This document shows, in pieces, positions 1 to 12,020 of a DNA stretch of 64,000 bases. Positions within the stretch are counted from its first letter, which is position 1; each line of letters opens with the position of its first letter. The notes beneath the pieces were generated by a model, which searched no databases, had not been told where the DNA came from, and was given only the letters and a program-made list of their open reading frames with translations. The position numbers and the translations under genes are program-made. Source of the stretch: Aphanomyces cochlioides. Lineage: Eukaryota > Oomycota > Saprolegniomycetes > Saprolegniales > Verrucalvaceae. The DNA is taken from assembly GCA_019828595.1 (NCBI GenBank), contig JAHQRK010000008.1:1736001-1800000 (forward strand), given 5' to 3'.

Positions 1-2203
1 TTAGCCTCGACACTAGAATATCCAACGCGAAGCTCAATTTGCAATGAAGTTTCATCAACTCTTACAACTTTAGCCTTTTTCTCGAGGTAAAGTCTACATG
101 TTTCCTTTCTAGACTTTAGCAGTCTCAAATCTGAACATCGTTACGTAGTTAGCTGTATGGGCTAGACAAACTTCGCCTTATGAGAGTATATCCATGGGGA
201 AATGAACACTTTCAGCGCAATCTAGAGCTATCCAGCAGCTAGGAGTTATAGTCAATATTCAATTTACTTGACCATAAGAGTACACACATAAACTTTTACA
301 ATTGGTGAAAGCTTTCATCGATCAAGGGGGGGTGTTCAGCTACCCAAGCAGTCTCTTCGATCTTGTTCTATTCGAGAAGTGCCTTCGATTCCACACAGAG
401 CTAGATAACAATTAGAGGACATGGGTGAAGAGTTTATCCAAGCGATAAAGATTATTCCTGGTTCCATGACGGAGTTAACAAATACATGAAGTAGGCGGTC
501 TCCAATTTCAGCCAATGATATCACTGTATTTTATTCTCAACCAATCAAATGGGAGAATTCATAAGAATTTCGATAAAATCTTGAATCCAATGTTCAACTC
601 CCACTCTACTCATCCAATACAAATGCCAAGTCAATGCGACGACAAAACCACTTTCCACTGTCGTTGATTCAAATTCATCAGTGCCGCCAGTTTTACAACA
701 GACGATCGCATGAATCGTGTTGACTTCTGTCATTCTCTGCGTTGTTTTCACGACTCGACACAGCCCGTATAGCTAAATAGTCTCGATCTCCATGAATGTG
801 CGGCCACACTCTCGGCCTTGACAATCTCTATGGCATCAACAAATAAATCTCTTCATGTTTCATATGGGAAATCTTGAAGTGGGCAGTCCTCGCTCGGCCA
901 AAACACACTTCTCTCGTCAGCTACATTTCTTTCACAAACAACATACGCAGAGAACGCGACGAGGTCTTGCTTGGCAAGTACCGCGCGGTGCCATCCCGCG
1001 ATTGCCACGCATTGCACACCAACCAAACGGCAATAAATACTACGTAGTAAAAACAAACTCCAGTGAGTAACTATGGCTGTGAAAATCATACATTCCTATA
1101 TTTTGTCTCACTTTGTTATTCCCCCCTTGACATCAACCACGACGATGTTTATCCAGCTCCCGAGATGAAGCTCGTCCAACAAAAATGCCTACAAAAACAC
1201 AGCAGTGATCCCATGAATTGGTTCAACCATGTGCTCTCGCTATCAGCTCAGAAGCACCGCGCGAAGATATCACGGCCACCATTTCAATTACACACTCGCC
1301 CCATCGAGAACTGCATATGGAGAATTCTATCCAACTGGGTGAAAATGCAATAAAAGAGTGCAAATTTTAATTTTTAGACTTCGAGTTTGTATAGTCTCCA
1401 TATATTTTCGAGCTTCATGTCATCTTTTTTATATTTTTTACCGGCATCTCATAGTGGCCGGTTGCATCTTTTGAATTTTGACTTGGAGTTTGTATACCAT
1501 CACACGAATCGACACATGCCTTCGATTTTTTCTCGCGATTTCAATGCAAGGCAATCGCGAATGGACCATTCGACAAGCTTCACCGGCAATCTTTTAGCAA
1601 ATCAAACCCGCCCGGCTAGGACATGACTACGTATCACCCTGGTACACTGTTGACGAGACTTGATGCGTCGATTTGCAATGCAATAGACGGTTATGCCCCG
1701 GTCTGAGTGAGACTGAATCTCAAGCTTATGCAGCCTTCATACAATGAATTTACCTATTTATGTTTATATCCCGTTATAGTGGATATTTATCTACATTATT
1801 TTAAAGAGACTCATGTAAAATTAGCGCACGAACTGAGCAACATATTGGCTGATTTGAACAGAATTTTGTCAGAGGCTATACTCTCTTGCGCTAAAAGATT
1901 AACTGGTGTCATGATCGATTTGATATGTTGAAAGAAATCTGGCTATGTGTTGGGCAATCTATGATCTAAATCAAAGAACCCATAACAATTTATACTAAGC
2001 TAGATACAATAACCTGCTAAAACGTATAATCTGATTTTGCACAGAATATTGATCCAAGGATTTGTACTGATATTAGGAAATTCATTTTCCAGCTGGACTA
2101 TATCAAGCTTGTCGGATTGGCTGGATCTTGATTACAGCCACGCAGGATGGATCTGGGCAGGGAAGAAGTTTTTCATTTTCGATTCTTCTCTGTCGTGGAA
2201 AAT
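1..2203. other. AT-rich stretch without a recognisable gene
   Basis: Only short open frames occur on either strand, and none reads like a known protein or has a credible start and codon pattern. I see no tRNA, rRNA or long repeat. The last part before 2204 presumably holds the promoter and 5' leader of the first acyl-CoA synthetase, but no specific promoter motif was identified. Confidence 0.6.
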
Positions 2204-4186
2204 ATGGCCGCCGCCGCCGTCGAGACGTCTGTCCCTTCTGAAAAGAAACCATTGATTGCATGGGAAGCCGAACAGGAAGTTTCCCTTCGTATGTCCGAAT
2301 CGGGTCTTGGCGCATTGAAGCCGACCACGGTCATCGAAGTGCTCCGCAAGCGTGTGGAATTGACCCCTGACACGCCTGCGTACCACTCGAAAAAGCCCGG
2401 CACCTCCGAGTACACGCATCAAACGTGGACGCAATACAACAACGACTGCCGTCGCTTTGCCAAGTCGCTCATCTCGCTTGGCTATGAACGTTTTGACACG
2501 GTCAACATCATCGGTTTCAATTCTCTTGAATGGGTGACTTCCAACATTGGTGGTATTCTTGCCGGTGGTATCGCCGCGGGTGTCTACACGACGAGCAACC
2601 CCGACGCGTGTTTGTACATTTCCAACCACTCGAAAGCACGAGTGGTCGTGTGCGACGGTGTCGTCCAACTTGAAAAGTACGTCTCGATCGCTGACAAATT
2701 GCCCCATTTGAAGGCTTTGGTCATCTACAACGATGTTGTCCCCGAAGGACTTGAATGTCCAGTGCCTGTCTACACCTACGCTGACTTTTTGACGCTCGGA
2801 AAGGACGTCGATGAAGCTATCTTGGAAGCCCGTATGGATGCCCAAAAGCCAGGTCATTGCTGCACCCTCATTTACACTAGTGGTACAACCGGCAACCCCA
2901 AGGCTGTCATGCTTTCCCATGATAATGTGACCTGGACCCTTGAAGCTACGGCTGCTTCTATGGAAAGTGTTGGTATGGTTTTGAACGAACACGGTAATAC
3001 CGTTTCGTTCTTGCCTCTTTCGCACATCGCAGCCCAAATGTTTGATGTGTACTTGCCCATCTGCCGCGGCGTTCAGATCTACTTTGCGCAACCTGATGCC
3101 CTGAAGGGTACTCTCGGTACGACTTTGAAAGAAGCCCGACCAACCCTTTTGTTCGCCGTCCCTCGTGTGTGGGAAAAGATTCAGGAAAAGATGATTTCCA
3201 TCGGTCGCGGCACGACTGGCATCAAAAAGAACTTAGTCGATTGGGCCAAGAGCGTCGGTACTGCCAAGTCTAACTTGGCGCAATACGGACAAGGTGGCGG
3301 CTTGCCTTGTGGTTACACAATCGCTAACTACTTGGTCTTTTCTCGTGTCAAGGAAGCTCTTGGCTTGGACCGCTGCCAAGGCATGTTTTCCGCTGCTGCT
3401 CCCATCGCCGCGGAAACGGTCAACTTTTTCGCTGCTGTGGACATTCCCATCTACGAAATCTTTGGCATGAGCGAAGCCACTGGCCCACAAACTTTCACCA
3501 GGAACGGCGCTTGGAAGATTGGTTTCTGCGGTCGTAAATTGGAAGGCACGGAAGTCCGAATCCTCGAAGATACCCAAGAATTCGTCTTCCAAGGCCGCAA
3601 CACTATGATGGGCTATTTGTATTCTGAATCCCAGACAAAGGAAGCCATCGACGATGAAGGTTGGCTCCACTCTGGTGATGTGGCCAAGGTCGACGAAGAC
3701 GGATTCTGCGTCATCACAGGTCGTATCAAGGAACTTATCATCACTGCTGGTGGCGAAAACATTCCTCCCGTCTTGATTGAAGATGCGATTAAGGAAGAAA
3801 TCCCTCTTCTCTCGAACGTCATGGTCGTTGGCGACCGCCGCAAGTTCCTCACAGCCATCTTCACATTCAAGGTGGTTGTGGACAGCGATGGCAACCCCAG
3901 CGATCAATTGAACGAAATTGCGTTGTCCATCTTGAAGGAAATCGACTCGCCTGCCACGACTGTCGCTGAAGCCCGCGACTGTGAAAAGGTCAAGGCATAC
4001 ATCCAAAAGAACTTGAAGAAGGCCAACGGCCGTGCTGCTTCTCGCGCTCAACACGTCCAAAAGTACATTGTTGTCGACAAGGACTTCAGCATTGGCGGCG
4101 ACGAATTGACGGCCACGCTCAAGTTGAAGCGCCGTGTTGTGGCGGCCAGGTACGCTGATGAAATCGAAGCCTTGTACGTCGAATAA
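2204..4186 (+). CDS. Bubblegum-type long-chain acyl-CoA synthetase (copy 1)
   Basis: Adenylate-forming enzyme that activates long-chain fatty acids to acyl-CoA via an acyl-AMP intermediate. The frame is uninterrupted and gives 660 aa from the ATG at 2204. An in-frame ATG at 2147 would add 19 residues; I prefer 2204 because the two paralogs align from just before the shared KPL(I/F)AW motif. Visible signatures are the ATP/AMP P-loop motif YTSGTTGNPK at about residues 224-233, and the adenylation core GWLHSGD...TGRIKELIITAGGENI at about 485-520. A C-terminal domain follows with a conserved lysine context (IGGDELTATLKLKRR) near residue 630. Length and motif order fit the ACSBG subfamily. No signal peptide or peroxisomal PTS1 is seen (it ends LYVE). 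It is tail-to-tail with copy 2. Confidence 0.93.
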   Translation: MAAAAVETSVPSEKKPLIAWEAEQEVSLRMSESGLGALKPTTVIEVLRKRVELTPDTPAYHSKKPGTSEYTHQTWTQYNNDCRRFAKSLISLGYERFDTVNIIGFNSLEWVTSNIGGILAGGIAAGVYTTSNPDACLYISNHSKARVVVCDGVVQLEKYVSIADKLPHLKALVIYNDVVPEGLECPVPVYTYADFLTLGKDVDEAILEARMDAQKPGHCCTLIYTSGTTGNPKAVMLSHDNVTWTLEATAASMESVGMVLNEHGNTVSFLPLSHIAAQMFDVYLPICRGVQIYFAQPDALKGTLGTTLKEARPTLLFAVPRVWEKIQEKMISIGRGTTGIKKNLVDWAKSVGTAKSNLAQYGQGGGLPCGYTIANYLVFSRVKEALGLDRCQGMFSAAAPIAAETVNFFAAVDIPIYEIFGMSEATGPQTFTRNGAWKIGFCGRKLEGTEVRILEDTQEFVFQGRNTMMGYLYSESQTKEAIDDEGWLHSGDVAKVDEDGFCVITGRIKELIITAGGENIPPVLIEDAIKEEIPLLSNVMVVGDRRKFLTAIFTFKVVVDSDGNPSDQLNEIALSILKEIDSPATTVAEARDCEKVKAYIQKNLKKANGRAASRAQHVQKYIVVDKDFSIGGDELTATLKLKRRVVAARYADEIEALYVE

Positions 4187-4766
4187 ATCCTCCACGACCA
4201 GCGGTGACATTTTGAACTCACGTAGCGGCTAGTAGAAACCTCGTAATCTATATGTGCATGTTGCTTTACGACCTGTGACTCATAATGTTAGCGCGCTTCC
4301 TCCACGATCTCTCACAATCAGCGAGGTTTTCTCCTCCGTCCGTGTTGACCTGCAGCGCAACTTTGCTGTAGACGCAGCCGACTCTAACGATTATATCGCT
4401 ACATCTCTACCTGTCCATAGTCCTCATGGATTTCCCGAGTTCCTTGAAGATCGAGGTCTCCCCACCGAGAAGATGCCCATTGAGGTGCACGGAAGACTGA
4501 CGCCATGCAGGTTGAACTCGTTGCCTACTCATGGAAACCATGAGCTGAGAGGAACCAACGTCTCAAAGGAAGGTGAGGCTTCATCCCTCCATCCTCTATG
4601 GATCTGCTCCACCCAGAAGTCTTGATCTCATCCCCATGAAGTGTCTCTTCGAGCTGCATGGATATGAGGAAAGTTGGCGCGCTTTTTGCAGGTTGCACTC
4701 ATTATATATATTACACAGGTTCCCAACGCAAGCGACATCCTAACAGCACGACGGACGAAGAGCAGT
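4187..4766. other. Intergenic region between convergent acyl-CoA synthetase genes
   Basis: This 580-bp spacer separates the stop codons of two convergent paralogs and should contain both 3' UTRs. A 123-codon open frame on + (4254-4625) has no recognisable domain and I do not call it a gene. No clear polyadenylation signal or repeat was seen. Confidence 0.5.
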
Positions 4767-6756
4767 CTATGCGTACATGGCTTCAATCTCCGCTTCGTAT
4801 TTGGCCATGACGACTCGTCGCTTCAACTTGAGTGTGGCGGTCAATTCGTCGCCGCCGATGCTGAAGTCCTTGTCGAGAATGATCCACTTTTGCACATGTT
4901 GCGCGCGGGACGCAGCGCGGCCGTTGGCTTTCTTCAAGTTCTTGTCAATGTACGACTTGACCTTGTCGCAGTCACGCGCTTGCTGGACAGTCTTGGCTTC
5001 CGAACCAAGTTCTTCCAAGAGTTCGAGAGTCGAGGGGTCCAATTGATCGCTCGGGTTGCCTTCAGCATCCACGAGGACCTTGAGCGTAAAGACAGCCGTG
5101 AGGAATTTGCGGCGGTCGCCGATCACCATGACGTTCGAGAGGAGGGGGATTTCTTCCTTGATCGCGTCTTCAATCAAGACGGGCGGAATGTTTTCCCCAC
5201 CGGCGGTAATGATGAGTTCCTTGATGCGGCCTGTGATCGAGCAAAAGTTGTCCGCGTCGAGCTTGCCGCAATCGCCAGAGTGGAGCCATCCATCCTGGTC
5301 GATCGTCTCTTTGGTTGTCGCTTCCGCCTTCAAGTAGCCCATCATCGTGTTGCGGCCTTGGTAGATCAATTCCTGTGTGCCTTCCACGATGCGCATTTGC
5401 GTCCCATCCATAGGACGGCCGACCGTGCCGACTTTCCACGCGCCAGTGTATGCATATGCCGTTGGGCCGGTGCATTCACTCTGGCCAAAGATTTCGTACA
5501 ATGGAATGTCAAGGGCCGAAAAGAACGCGACAGTTTCCAAGCTGATGGGCGCGGCAGCGGACAACATGGCTTGGCAGCGGTCAAAGCCGAGCGCTTGGCG
5601 AACCTTGGAGAAGATCAAGCGCTGCGCGATGGCATACCCGCAAGGGGTACCACCGGAATTGCCGAATTGCGCCATCTTGTTCTTGGTTGTGCCGACGCTC
5701 TTGGCCCAGTCGATCAAGTTCTTCTTGATGCCGGACGTGCCGCGGCCGACCGAGACCATCTTCTCCATCATCTTTTCCCACACGCGGGGCACAGCGAAGA
5801 AGAACGTCGGCCGCGCTTCCTTCAACGTCGTGCCGAGACTTCCCTTCAACGCATCGGGCTGGGCAAAGTAGATGGCGGTGCCGCGGCAGATAGGTAAGTG
5901 GATGTCGAACAATTGCGCGGCGACGTGGGAAAGCGGCAAGTACGACACGGTGTTGCCTTGCTCGTTGAGGATAACGCCCGTGCGTTCGTAGTCGCGCGCG
6001 ACAACTTCAACCGTCCAGGTAATATTGTCGTGGGAGAGCATGACGGCCTTAGGATTGCCCGTCGTGCCACTCGTGTATATGAGCGTGCAGCAGTTGCCAG
6101 GCTTCTGCGCGTCCATGCGGCGTTCCAGCACCGCTTCGGTGATTTCCGCGCCAAGCGTCAAGAAGTCTTCGAATGTGTAGACAGGTACGGAGCAACGGAG
6201 ATCTTGCGGCACGACGTCGTTGTAGATGACGAGCGCCTTCAACGACGGGAGCTTGTGCGCGATGGCGACGTACTTTTCAAGCTGCGCGACACCATCACAG
6301 ACGATGACTTTGGACTGCGAGTGGTCGGCGATATAGAAGCAAGCGTCCGGGTTGCTCGTCGTGTAGACGCCGGCGCTGACACAGCCGGCGAGGATGCCGC
6401 CCATGTTGGCGGTGACCCATTCGATCGAGTTGAAGCCGATGATGTTGATCGTGTCGAAGGGCGAGAGGCCGAGCGCAATCAACGCTTTGGCGAAGCGGCG
6501 GCAGTCGGCAAAGTACTGCGTCCATGTCTTGTGCGTGTACTCTCCTCCATTCTTCTTGGAGTAGTACGCGGGGAAGTTGCCGGACGCTTTGACGCGCTTG
6601 CGGAAGGCATCGATGACCGTCTCGGGGGGCAACGCGCCAGGACCCGTCTTGGTCATGCGCAGCGAGACTTCCGTGTCGACTTCCCAAGCCTACAAGACAA
6701 GCTCAGTGTCAGCGGAAGCGTGGAGAGCTACGTACAATCAATGGTTTGGTCTGCAT
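4767..6756 (-). CDS. Bubblegum-type long-chain acyl-CoA synthetase (copy 2), one 46-nt intron
   Basis: Same family and reaction as copy 1. The main exon (4767-6689) opens in-frame at AWEVDTEVSLRMTK. A short first exon (6736-6756) encodes MQTKPLI. They are joined across a GT-AG intron at 6690-6735, which begins GTACGTAG and ends TTGTAG. The spliced product is 647 aa and its N-terminus KPLIAWEVDTEVSLR matches copy 1 (KPLIAWEAEQEVSLR), which supports the splice. The P-loop motif YTSGTTGNPK and the GWLHSGD / TGRIKELIITAGGEN motifs are intact. The third base of many codons is G or C, giving strong long open frames on the opposite strand that are shadows. Both ends look complete, so it is probably functional. 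Confidence 0.92.
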
Positions 6757-8798
6757 GGTCGTGGTCAAATTGTACAATGAGCAGCACCTTTCCTCCATGG
6801 AAACGGCAAGGAAGCCCAAGTTTACCAGACGTAGCACGAACAGCAATCCAGACGGATCCCACCATTACAAACTCTTCTTCCCATGGGCTGGACGACGAGA
6901 GATGGGTCCCACTCCACGACGCAGCGGCCACGCTCTCCATCTTTGCGACTCCAAGTGTCGACTCTTGGGACAGACAACCAAGTTGAGTCAACATCAAGAT
7001 GCAAACTCAATGATTGCGTCGACAAAGATCGATTGCGATCAGGCTGCTAGTCGATATCATGCAACGTGGAAGGAACTACAAGCTAGACATTGCCACCGCC
7101 TCTGTCATGCTAGATGAAGAAGAGAGAAAGGTTGACGACCGCGACTTCCATGTTGGTGACGCCTCTGCTATGTCTAGCGATGAAAACCATCAAAGTACCG
7201 TTTCGTTAGAAATCAAGCCAAGATAGCCAGTGTTTCGTCAACTGCAAGTTCAAATAATGTTCCGCGACGTTTGCACCTTCTCATCCTCCTCTGGAGCTGC
7301 TTCTGCGGGGCGACAACGAGTGCGGAGAGAGAGGAGCAAAGATTACGCGGCCGTGAAGCGATTTTGGAGATGGCGATTTCAAATTGCAAGTTTCTATCAA
7401 ACGCGATGACTGACTGGTCACGATAGGGATTTTGATGAGTTCTGTTGATGGGAGCAAGTTGGACTCGAGGAAAAAACCACTGAGCAGGATGATAGGTCCA
7501 GTTGACAACCATCTGAGGTGACAATCTCCCAGAGGAAGTGATGCACATGTTACCGGTGAGTCTGGCTTTGGAATTTTGACGTGATTGCTCCAATTTCCAA
7601 CGATCAACCAAGGTGAACTTGATAATCGTAGGGATGTTTGGTCAGGATTCAATGGTTTGATGGCTCGAAGGCTCTCAAGGTGGAAAGCGCTTCGAAGATG
7701 ATGAAGCATATGTGGCGATCGGTCAGCCGTGTTCAACCATATTGTAGCGAGTGAAGGGGCAGCCATAGGCACAAAGGGGTCATTGTGCTAGCGACTGAAG
7801 GGACAGCCATGGTCACCACGACGCTTGGACTCGAACTTGTACACATTTGGCCATGCGAAGGGATAAGGACGGCCAGCCAAGCGAAGTACGATCATCTCAT
7901 GAAGACCACGCTGCGCATCGCATGATCTTTGTTCAAGCCACGACGTTTCCGCTTGGTTTGTCGGATTGAACCAGACCCGATGCTCACGTGGTCAACGCAG
8001 TCGTTTCGTTCATGCTGTTGGTTTCAAACGCGACGTCGGCCAACCTCTTTGGCGTCTCCGTTTTGAATGTCCACACAGTAGCGCAAGTCTCTCTTTCAGT
8101 GTGCATCGCTTCCGACCTGACGACCTTGGTATAATACTCTCCACCACTGTGGCTACCGATCGACCAATGTCTCGCAGGCTGTGCGATCGTGTTCCCACGA
8201 CTTGAGCAACTGCCAGATTCTTCTTCAGGCACGTGTCAAAAGGGCTAAGGAGGCTGGCACAAGGTTTTTTAGGCTGTTCGATCTTTGCAAGAGGATGCGT
8301 CAATTGTTGACAAACTCCGTGGCCATAACGAGATCACAAAGACGACTTTCCCTGGAACTCGTGGATCTTTCGAGCTCTTGTTCGGGAAAATGGGTCCCAG
8401 ACCTTGAATGGAGTTGCCTCGATTCTCTGCGGGGCATTCAGAAAACTTTCGTTCGCATACGCAACCACAATACGCAATCCTCCATGTGGTTGGTATATAC
8501 CCAATCAACAAAACAATCTCACACATGTCAAATGTCTATAAACTTTTTGTTGAGAAATAAACAGCACCAAGTTTCACAAAGCTATCTCACTGTAGCTCTG
8601 TTAAAGCTCGACTACATAGAGGCTGGAGTGAACAAAAAGGATTTGTTTCCATTGAGAACAGAGCAAGCTGGCGTCCATGCATCCACCGCCATGGATGCTT
8701 CCTTCCAACCTCGCTGTTGGATGCATCCTCTCGCTCTATAATTCGATTTCTCTAGCACAAATAAATTAATAACCTTTTAAAATCAATTATTTAGTTTG
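6757..8798. other. Non-coding stretch upstream of copy 2, up to MULE-1
   Basis: Several open frames of 80-190 codons overlap in different frames, but none reads as a protein family and none has a consistent start. At about 7373-7395 there is a weak variant of the AAATTGC...TTTCT motif that recurs in the MYB cluster. The upstream region of the copy 2 gene must lie at its left end. Nothing else could be supported. Confidence 0.5.
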
Positions 8799-9092
8799 AT
8801 ATTGTGCTTGTGATACAAAATTGTTTGAATCGACCAAGGTTTCGAATCGATTCCGAATCGAACGGGATTCTCTGATTGGCTAGAATTAAAAATTAAAATT
8901 AGTCAGCCAATCAGAATCGATCAGCCACCTGACTCACGCAAAACACACACTGACACACAACACTTCAGTAGAGCAATTCCACAATATCGAACGTTTGAGC
9001 CGAACGAGCCACAACGTCGAACGTCTCTGATGATACAAATACACCATTTCCATGAGATCGAACGTCACCAGATAATGCAAGATGTTGGCCGG
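8799..9092 (+). repeat. MULE-1 left terminal inverted repeat
   Basis: Reads inward as ATATTGTGCTTGTGATAC, then a stretch rich in GAATCGA, AGCCAATCAGA and ACGCAAAACACACAC, and ends near AGATGTTGGCC. It matches the reverse complement of 13301-13605, with a 9-10 base insertion in the right copy near its outer end. Three TCGAACGT words (about 8987, 9014 and 9058) are candidate transposase-binding subterminal repeats. Confidence 0.85.
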
Positions 9093-9251
9093 TGGATATA
9101 GAGAATGGAATCGCCAATGCATTCCAAGGCGAGTGTAGATCTAGAGACTCTGTGTACTTGTGTCTGTCTGAGGTTAAACGTGGCTTAAATTAGAGTATAT
9201 TCTAAACGTTAGTGTAACGGAAGATCAGTTGCTATCACTGTTGGTAGAAAG

Positions 9252-11203
9252 ATGCCTTTCCAAAGCAGCATCACCGAAGAGCCTCTGCCTGCCGTCGTAC
9301 AGCTCAGTAGAGCAAACTACACAGGTGTTTATGAGCATGTAACCTTCGATTCGTGTCCATCCTGGTATGTCAGAGAAGCTCAAAGCCTTGGTATTGAAAT
9401 AAACACAAGCCAAATGATTTCGTGGGATGAATGTCGCCACAGAGTGAAACAACTAGCACTACGGGGAGGCTTTCAAGTCACATTGTCAGGATCTGGAAGA
9501 CACAGGACATGGCGTTGCCGTGTCGAGGGATGTACTTTTTTTATTAAAACTAACAAGACGAAGGATGCAAAGGTAAACAAGTTTGTCTACATCGTTTGTG
9601 ACCACAAACTTCGTCTAGATAAACATAACACAGCTCAATCTTCCCCACAGCCATAGTTTGAACGACATTAATTCCTACGATCCTATAGGTGTGTACTAGA
9701 CTTATTTGCTGCATGCACGTTGACGCGAAACTAGTCATCAATGCCAACCATCGTAACAATAGCAGTGGTTTAAACATAAGTTTGCAGGCATTACTCAACA
9801 ATGATTCTGAAGTCGCCTCGGATGCTGGAAGCAAAGACATCAATGATGAAGTAGAAATGAGTGCTACATCTAAACGAAAGAAATCACATTACACGCGCAA
9901 CACGACATTGGACGCTAATGAGGTGATGCTGTTAATCAAAACAATTTTAAAATAAGTGAATCGTAGGCTGCACGTGTAGTCGTTAAATTCATGCATGATC
10001 GACCAATGGTGGAATCGAGCATGGCAACAGTGCGTTGTGCGTTGGTGCGAACTGCTTTAAAGCAGCATTATGGTATCGATTCGAAGAAGAGCTTTACATC
10101 TAAAGTAAAGAAAATTGCACATACAGCAATAAATGGAACCGTTGAAGACGGCTATCAAAAACTAAGGCATTATTTGCAATGCTTATCGAGGGATAATCCA
10201 GGTAGATTTGTGGCTATCATGATGGATGTCGAAATAATGTAATTAGGATCATATTGGGCATTTGAAACCTTTCAAAATGGAGAGTTTCGGCGATGTTTCT
10301 TCATGCCTGGATGCATGAAAGACTCCTTCGTGATGTATAAGCCGGTTATATTGTTGGATGGCTGTCACTTGAAAGGAATATACAACAAGACAGGGGTGTT
10401 TTTGACAGCAACAGCAAAAGATGGATCAAACCACAACATCTTGTGTGCGTTAGCAATAGTACGGACTGAATCCAAAGACAACTGGATTTGGTTCCTAGAG
10501 CGATTAAACGCCTGTCAGCTTGGAGTCGGGTAGAAATTGCTTTTTGTATCAGACAGAGATAAAGGTAGAAAAAGCAGTGAACTTTAGAGGTTATCACTAT
10601 ACCTTAGGACTACAGAAAGCCGTCGAAATATGTTTTCCAAACTCTAAACACAGCTACTGTATGCACCATATATACATGAATTTGATTGCCAAAAAGATCA
10701 AAGTTTCGCCTGAAGACAAGAGTGCAATTTTTGCTCTGTCACATGCTCGTACACAGAAAATAAAGCGCGAACAAATGGATAAACTGTCGAGAACCTGTCC
10801 GTCCGCACACAAATACCTAATGAAAATTCAACCAGGTTGAAATAGTGATATTTACATTTGAGTCCTCATGATAATTACATTAGGAACAGATAGCTGGATA
10901 CAATGCGACATAAATATATCAGGCTTTGCAACGTTTGCATTAAATACGTCAAATGCTGCCGAGGAAAATAATCAATGGCTTGGCTTTCTCATACGATCGT
11001 CTGACCCAGTGAATGCATTTTATGGTTATATGGTGAAGCTTCTGAAAAAATTTGAACTTATGCGTGCAAGATTAAAGAAAATACCTCCACATAACTTGGG
11101 TATGGCAGCAAGTGCAGCGGTTGATCATTCAATGCAATTAGCTTCCCATTATATTGTAAGTTTTTCCAGCACAAATATATTACAATGCTATATCTTAGGC
11201 TAA
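9252..11203 (+). pseudogene. MULE-1 transposase remnant (FAR1/MuDR type)
   Basis: The N-terminal piece (9252-9656) has a FAR1-like zinc-binding region with a WRCRVEGCTFFIK motif. After a gap, 9991-10533 carries the start of the MULE catalytic domain (VILLDGCHLKG...AIVRTESKDNW), with in-frame stops TAA at 10240-10242 and TAG at 10531-10533. The next piece begins LFVSDRDKG and then shifts frame to GLQKAVEICFPNSKHSYCMHH. The piece at 10868-11203 holds the TSNAAEENNQW region, the expected third catalytic segment. The order of blocks is that of a MuDR/MULE transposase, but at least two stops and several frameshifts make it non-functional. Introns may explain some of the breaks near the N-terminus. 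Confidence 0.8.
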
Positions 11204-11790
11204 GCCAGTGTCGGGAAATCAATCTCATCCTTTGAATGGAGGAAAATTTATTGTACATCATACTACCGTCTCAGACGAGTCTACGATTATGAATCATGTT
11301 GATATTGTTACTCGAATTGCTCATGCGGACGATGGCAGGATAACCTTCTACCTTGCCATCATGCATTTGCTGCAACAAAAACCCATGGTAATATATTCCT
11401 TCTTGTATTCAGGTGGTGTCATGGTGCAATGTGTAATAGTTTTCCCGCAATTTTACAAAGCAAGTGCCCAACAAATGTTATATGCACGATTGGTATTTCC
11501 GTCTCGAATTGACGAGCTTATTTCAGACATAAGCGTTTTACCACCCGCACAATTGACGACGAATAGAAACAAGTAGGCATTAATTGCTCGAAGTGTATAT
11601 CTTGAAAACGTAGGCCGGGCCCCCCACCCAAAAAGAGGATGAAGTCACATGGAATATTTTGATTTCACACAGTACACTCTATATGTTGAACATTACATTT
11701 TCTCCGTCTGAAAGCCTCAGCTCTTGATTACTCTTGCATATATATTTTATTCATATTTTAACCAATAGATAATAACGACATATTTCATGT

Positions 11791-12020
11791 GACCAATGAA
11801 TAATTGAAGTAGGTTTCAATTTCAACCAACAAATAATATCAATTGATTGACGACTAATTGAAATTGATTTCATTTTCAACCAACAAGTAATAACTTGTGC
11901 ATTCAAGTGACCAATGAATAATTGAAATTGATTTCATTTTCAACCAACAAATAATAACTTTTGTATTTAGGTGACCAATGAATAATCGAAGTAGAATTCA
12001 TTTTCAACCAACCATATCGC
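11791..12020. repeat. AT-rich tandem repeat inside MULE-1
   Basis: Four diverged units start at about 11791, 11852, 11909 and 11973 (spacings 61, 57 and 64). Each contains ACCAATGAATAATTGAA followed by TTTCATTTTCAACCAACAA and AATAATAACTT. There is no spacer/repeat alternation as in CRISPR. It lies downstream of the transposase remnant and has no coding content. Confidence 0.75.

Noticed and set aside
3233..4210. 325-codon open frame on - over copy 1
   Set aside because: Shadow of the sense gene. The same artefact occurs over copies 2 and 3.
4254..4625. Possible 123-aa gene between convergent synthetases
   Set aside because: No recognisable domain, and it lies where both 3' UTRs are expected.
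4674..5897. 407-codon open frame on + antisense to acyl-CoA synthetase copy 2
   Set aside because: It is the complement of a GC-rich coding region whose sense frame encodes a complete, well-conserved enzyme. No domain on the antisense side.
5898..6986. 362-codon open frame on + over the 5' part of copy 2
   Set aside because: Antisense shadow extending past the short first exon. Arg/Asp/Val-rich and without recognisable motifs.
7213..7772. Two overlapping open frames of 130-160 codons on -
   Set aside because: Ser/Leu/Pro-rich, overlapping in different frames, no motif and no splice logic.
9252..11203. Host FAR1/FHY3-like transcription factor gene
   Set aside because: It lies between matched TIRs, has MULE catalytic blocks and multiple stops, so a dead transposase is the better explanation.
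11791..12020. Candidate CRISPR array
   Set aside because: Units of 57-64 bp are diverged along their whole length without constant repeats and unique spacers, and the organism appears eukaryotic.
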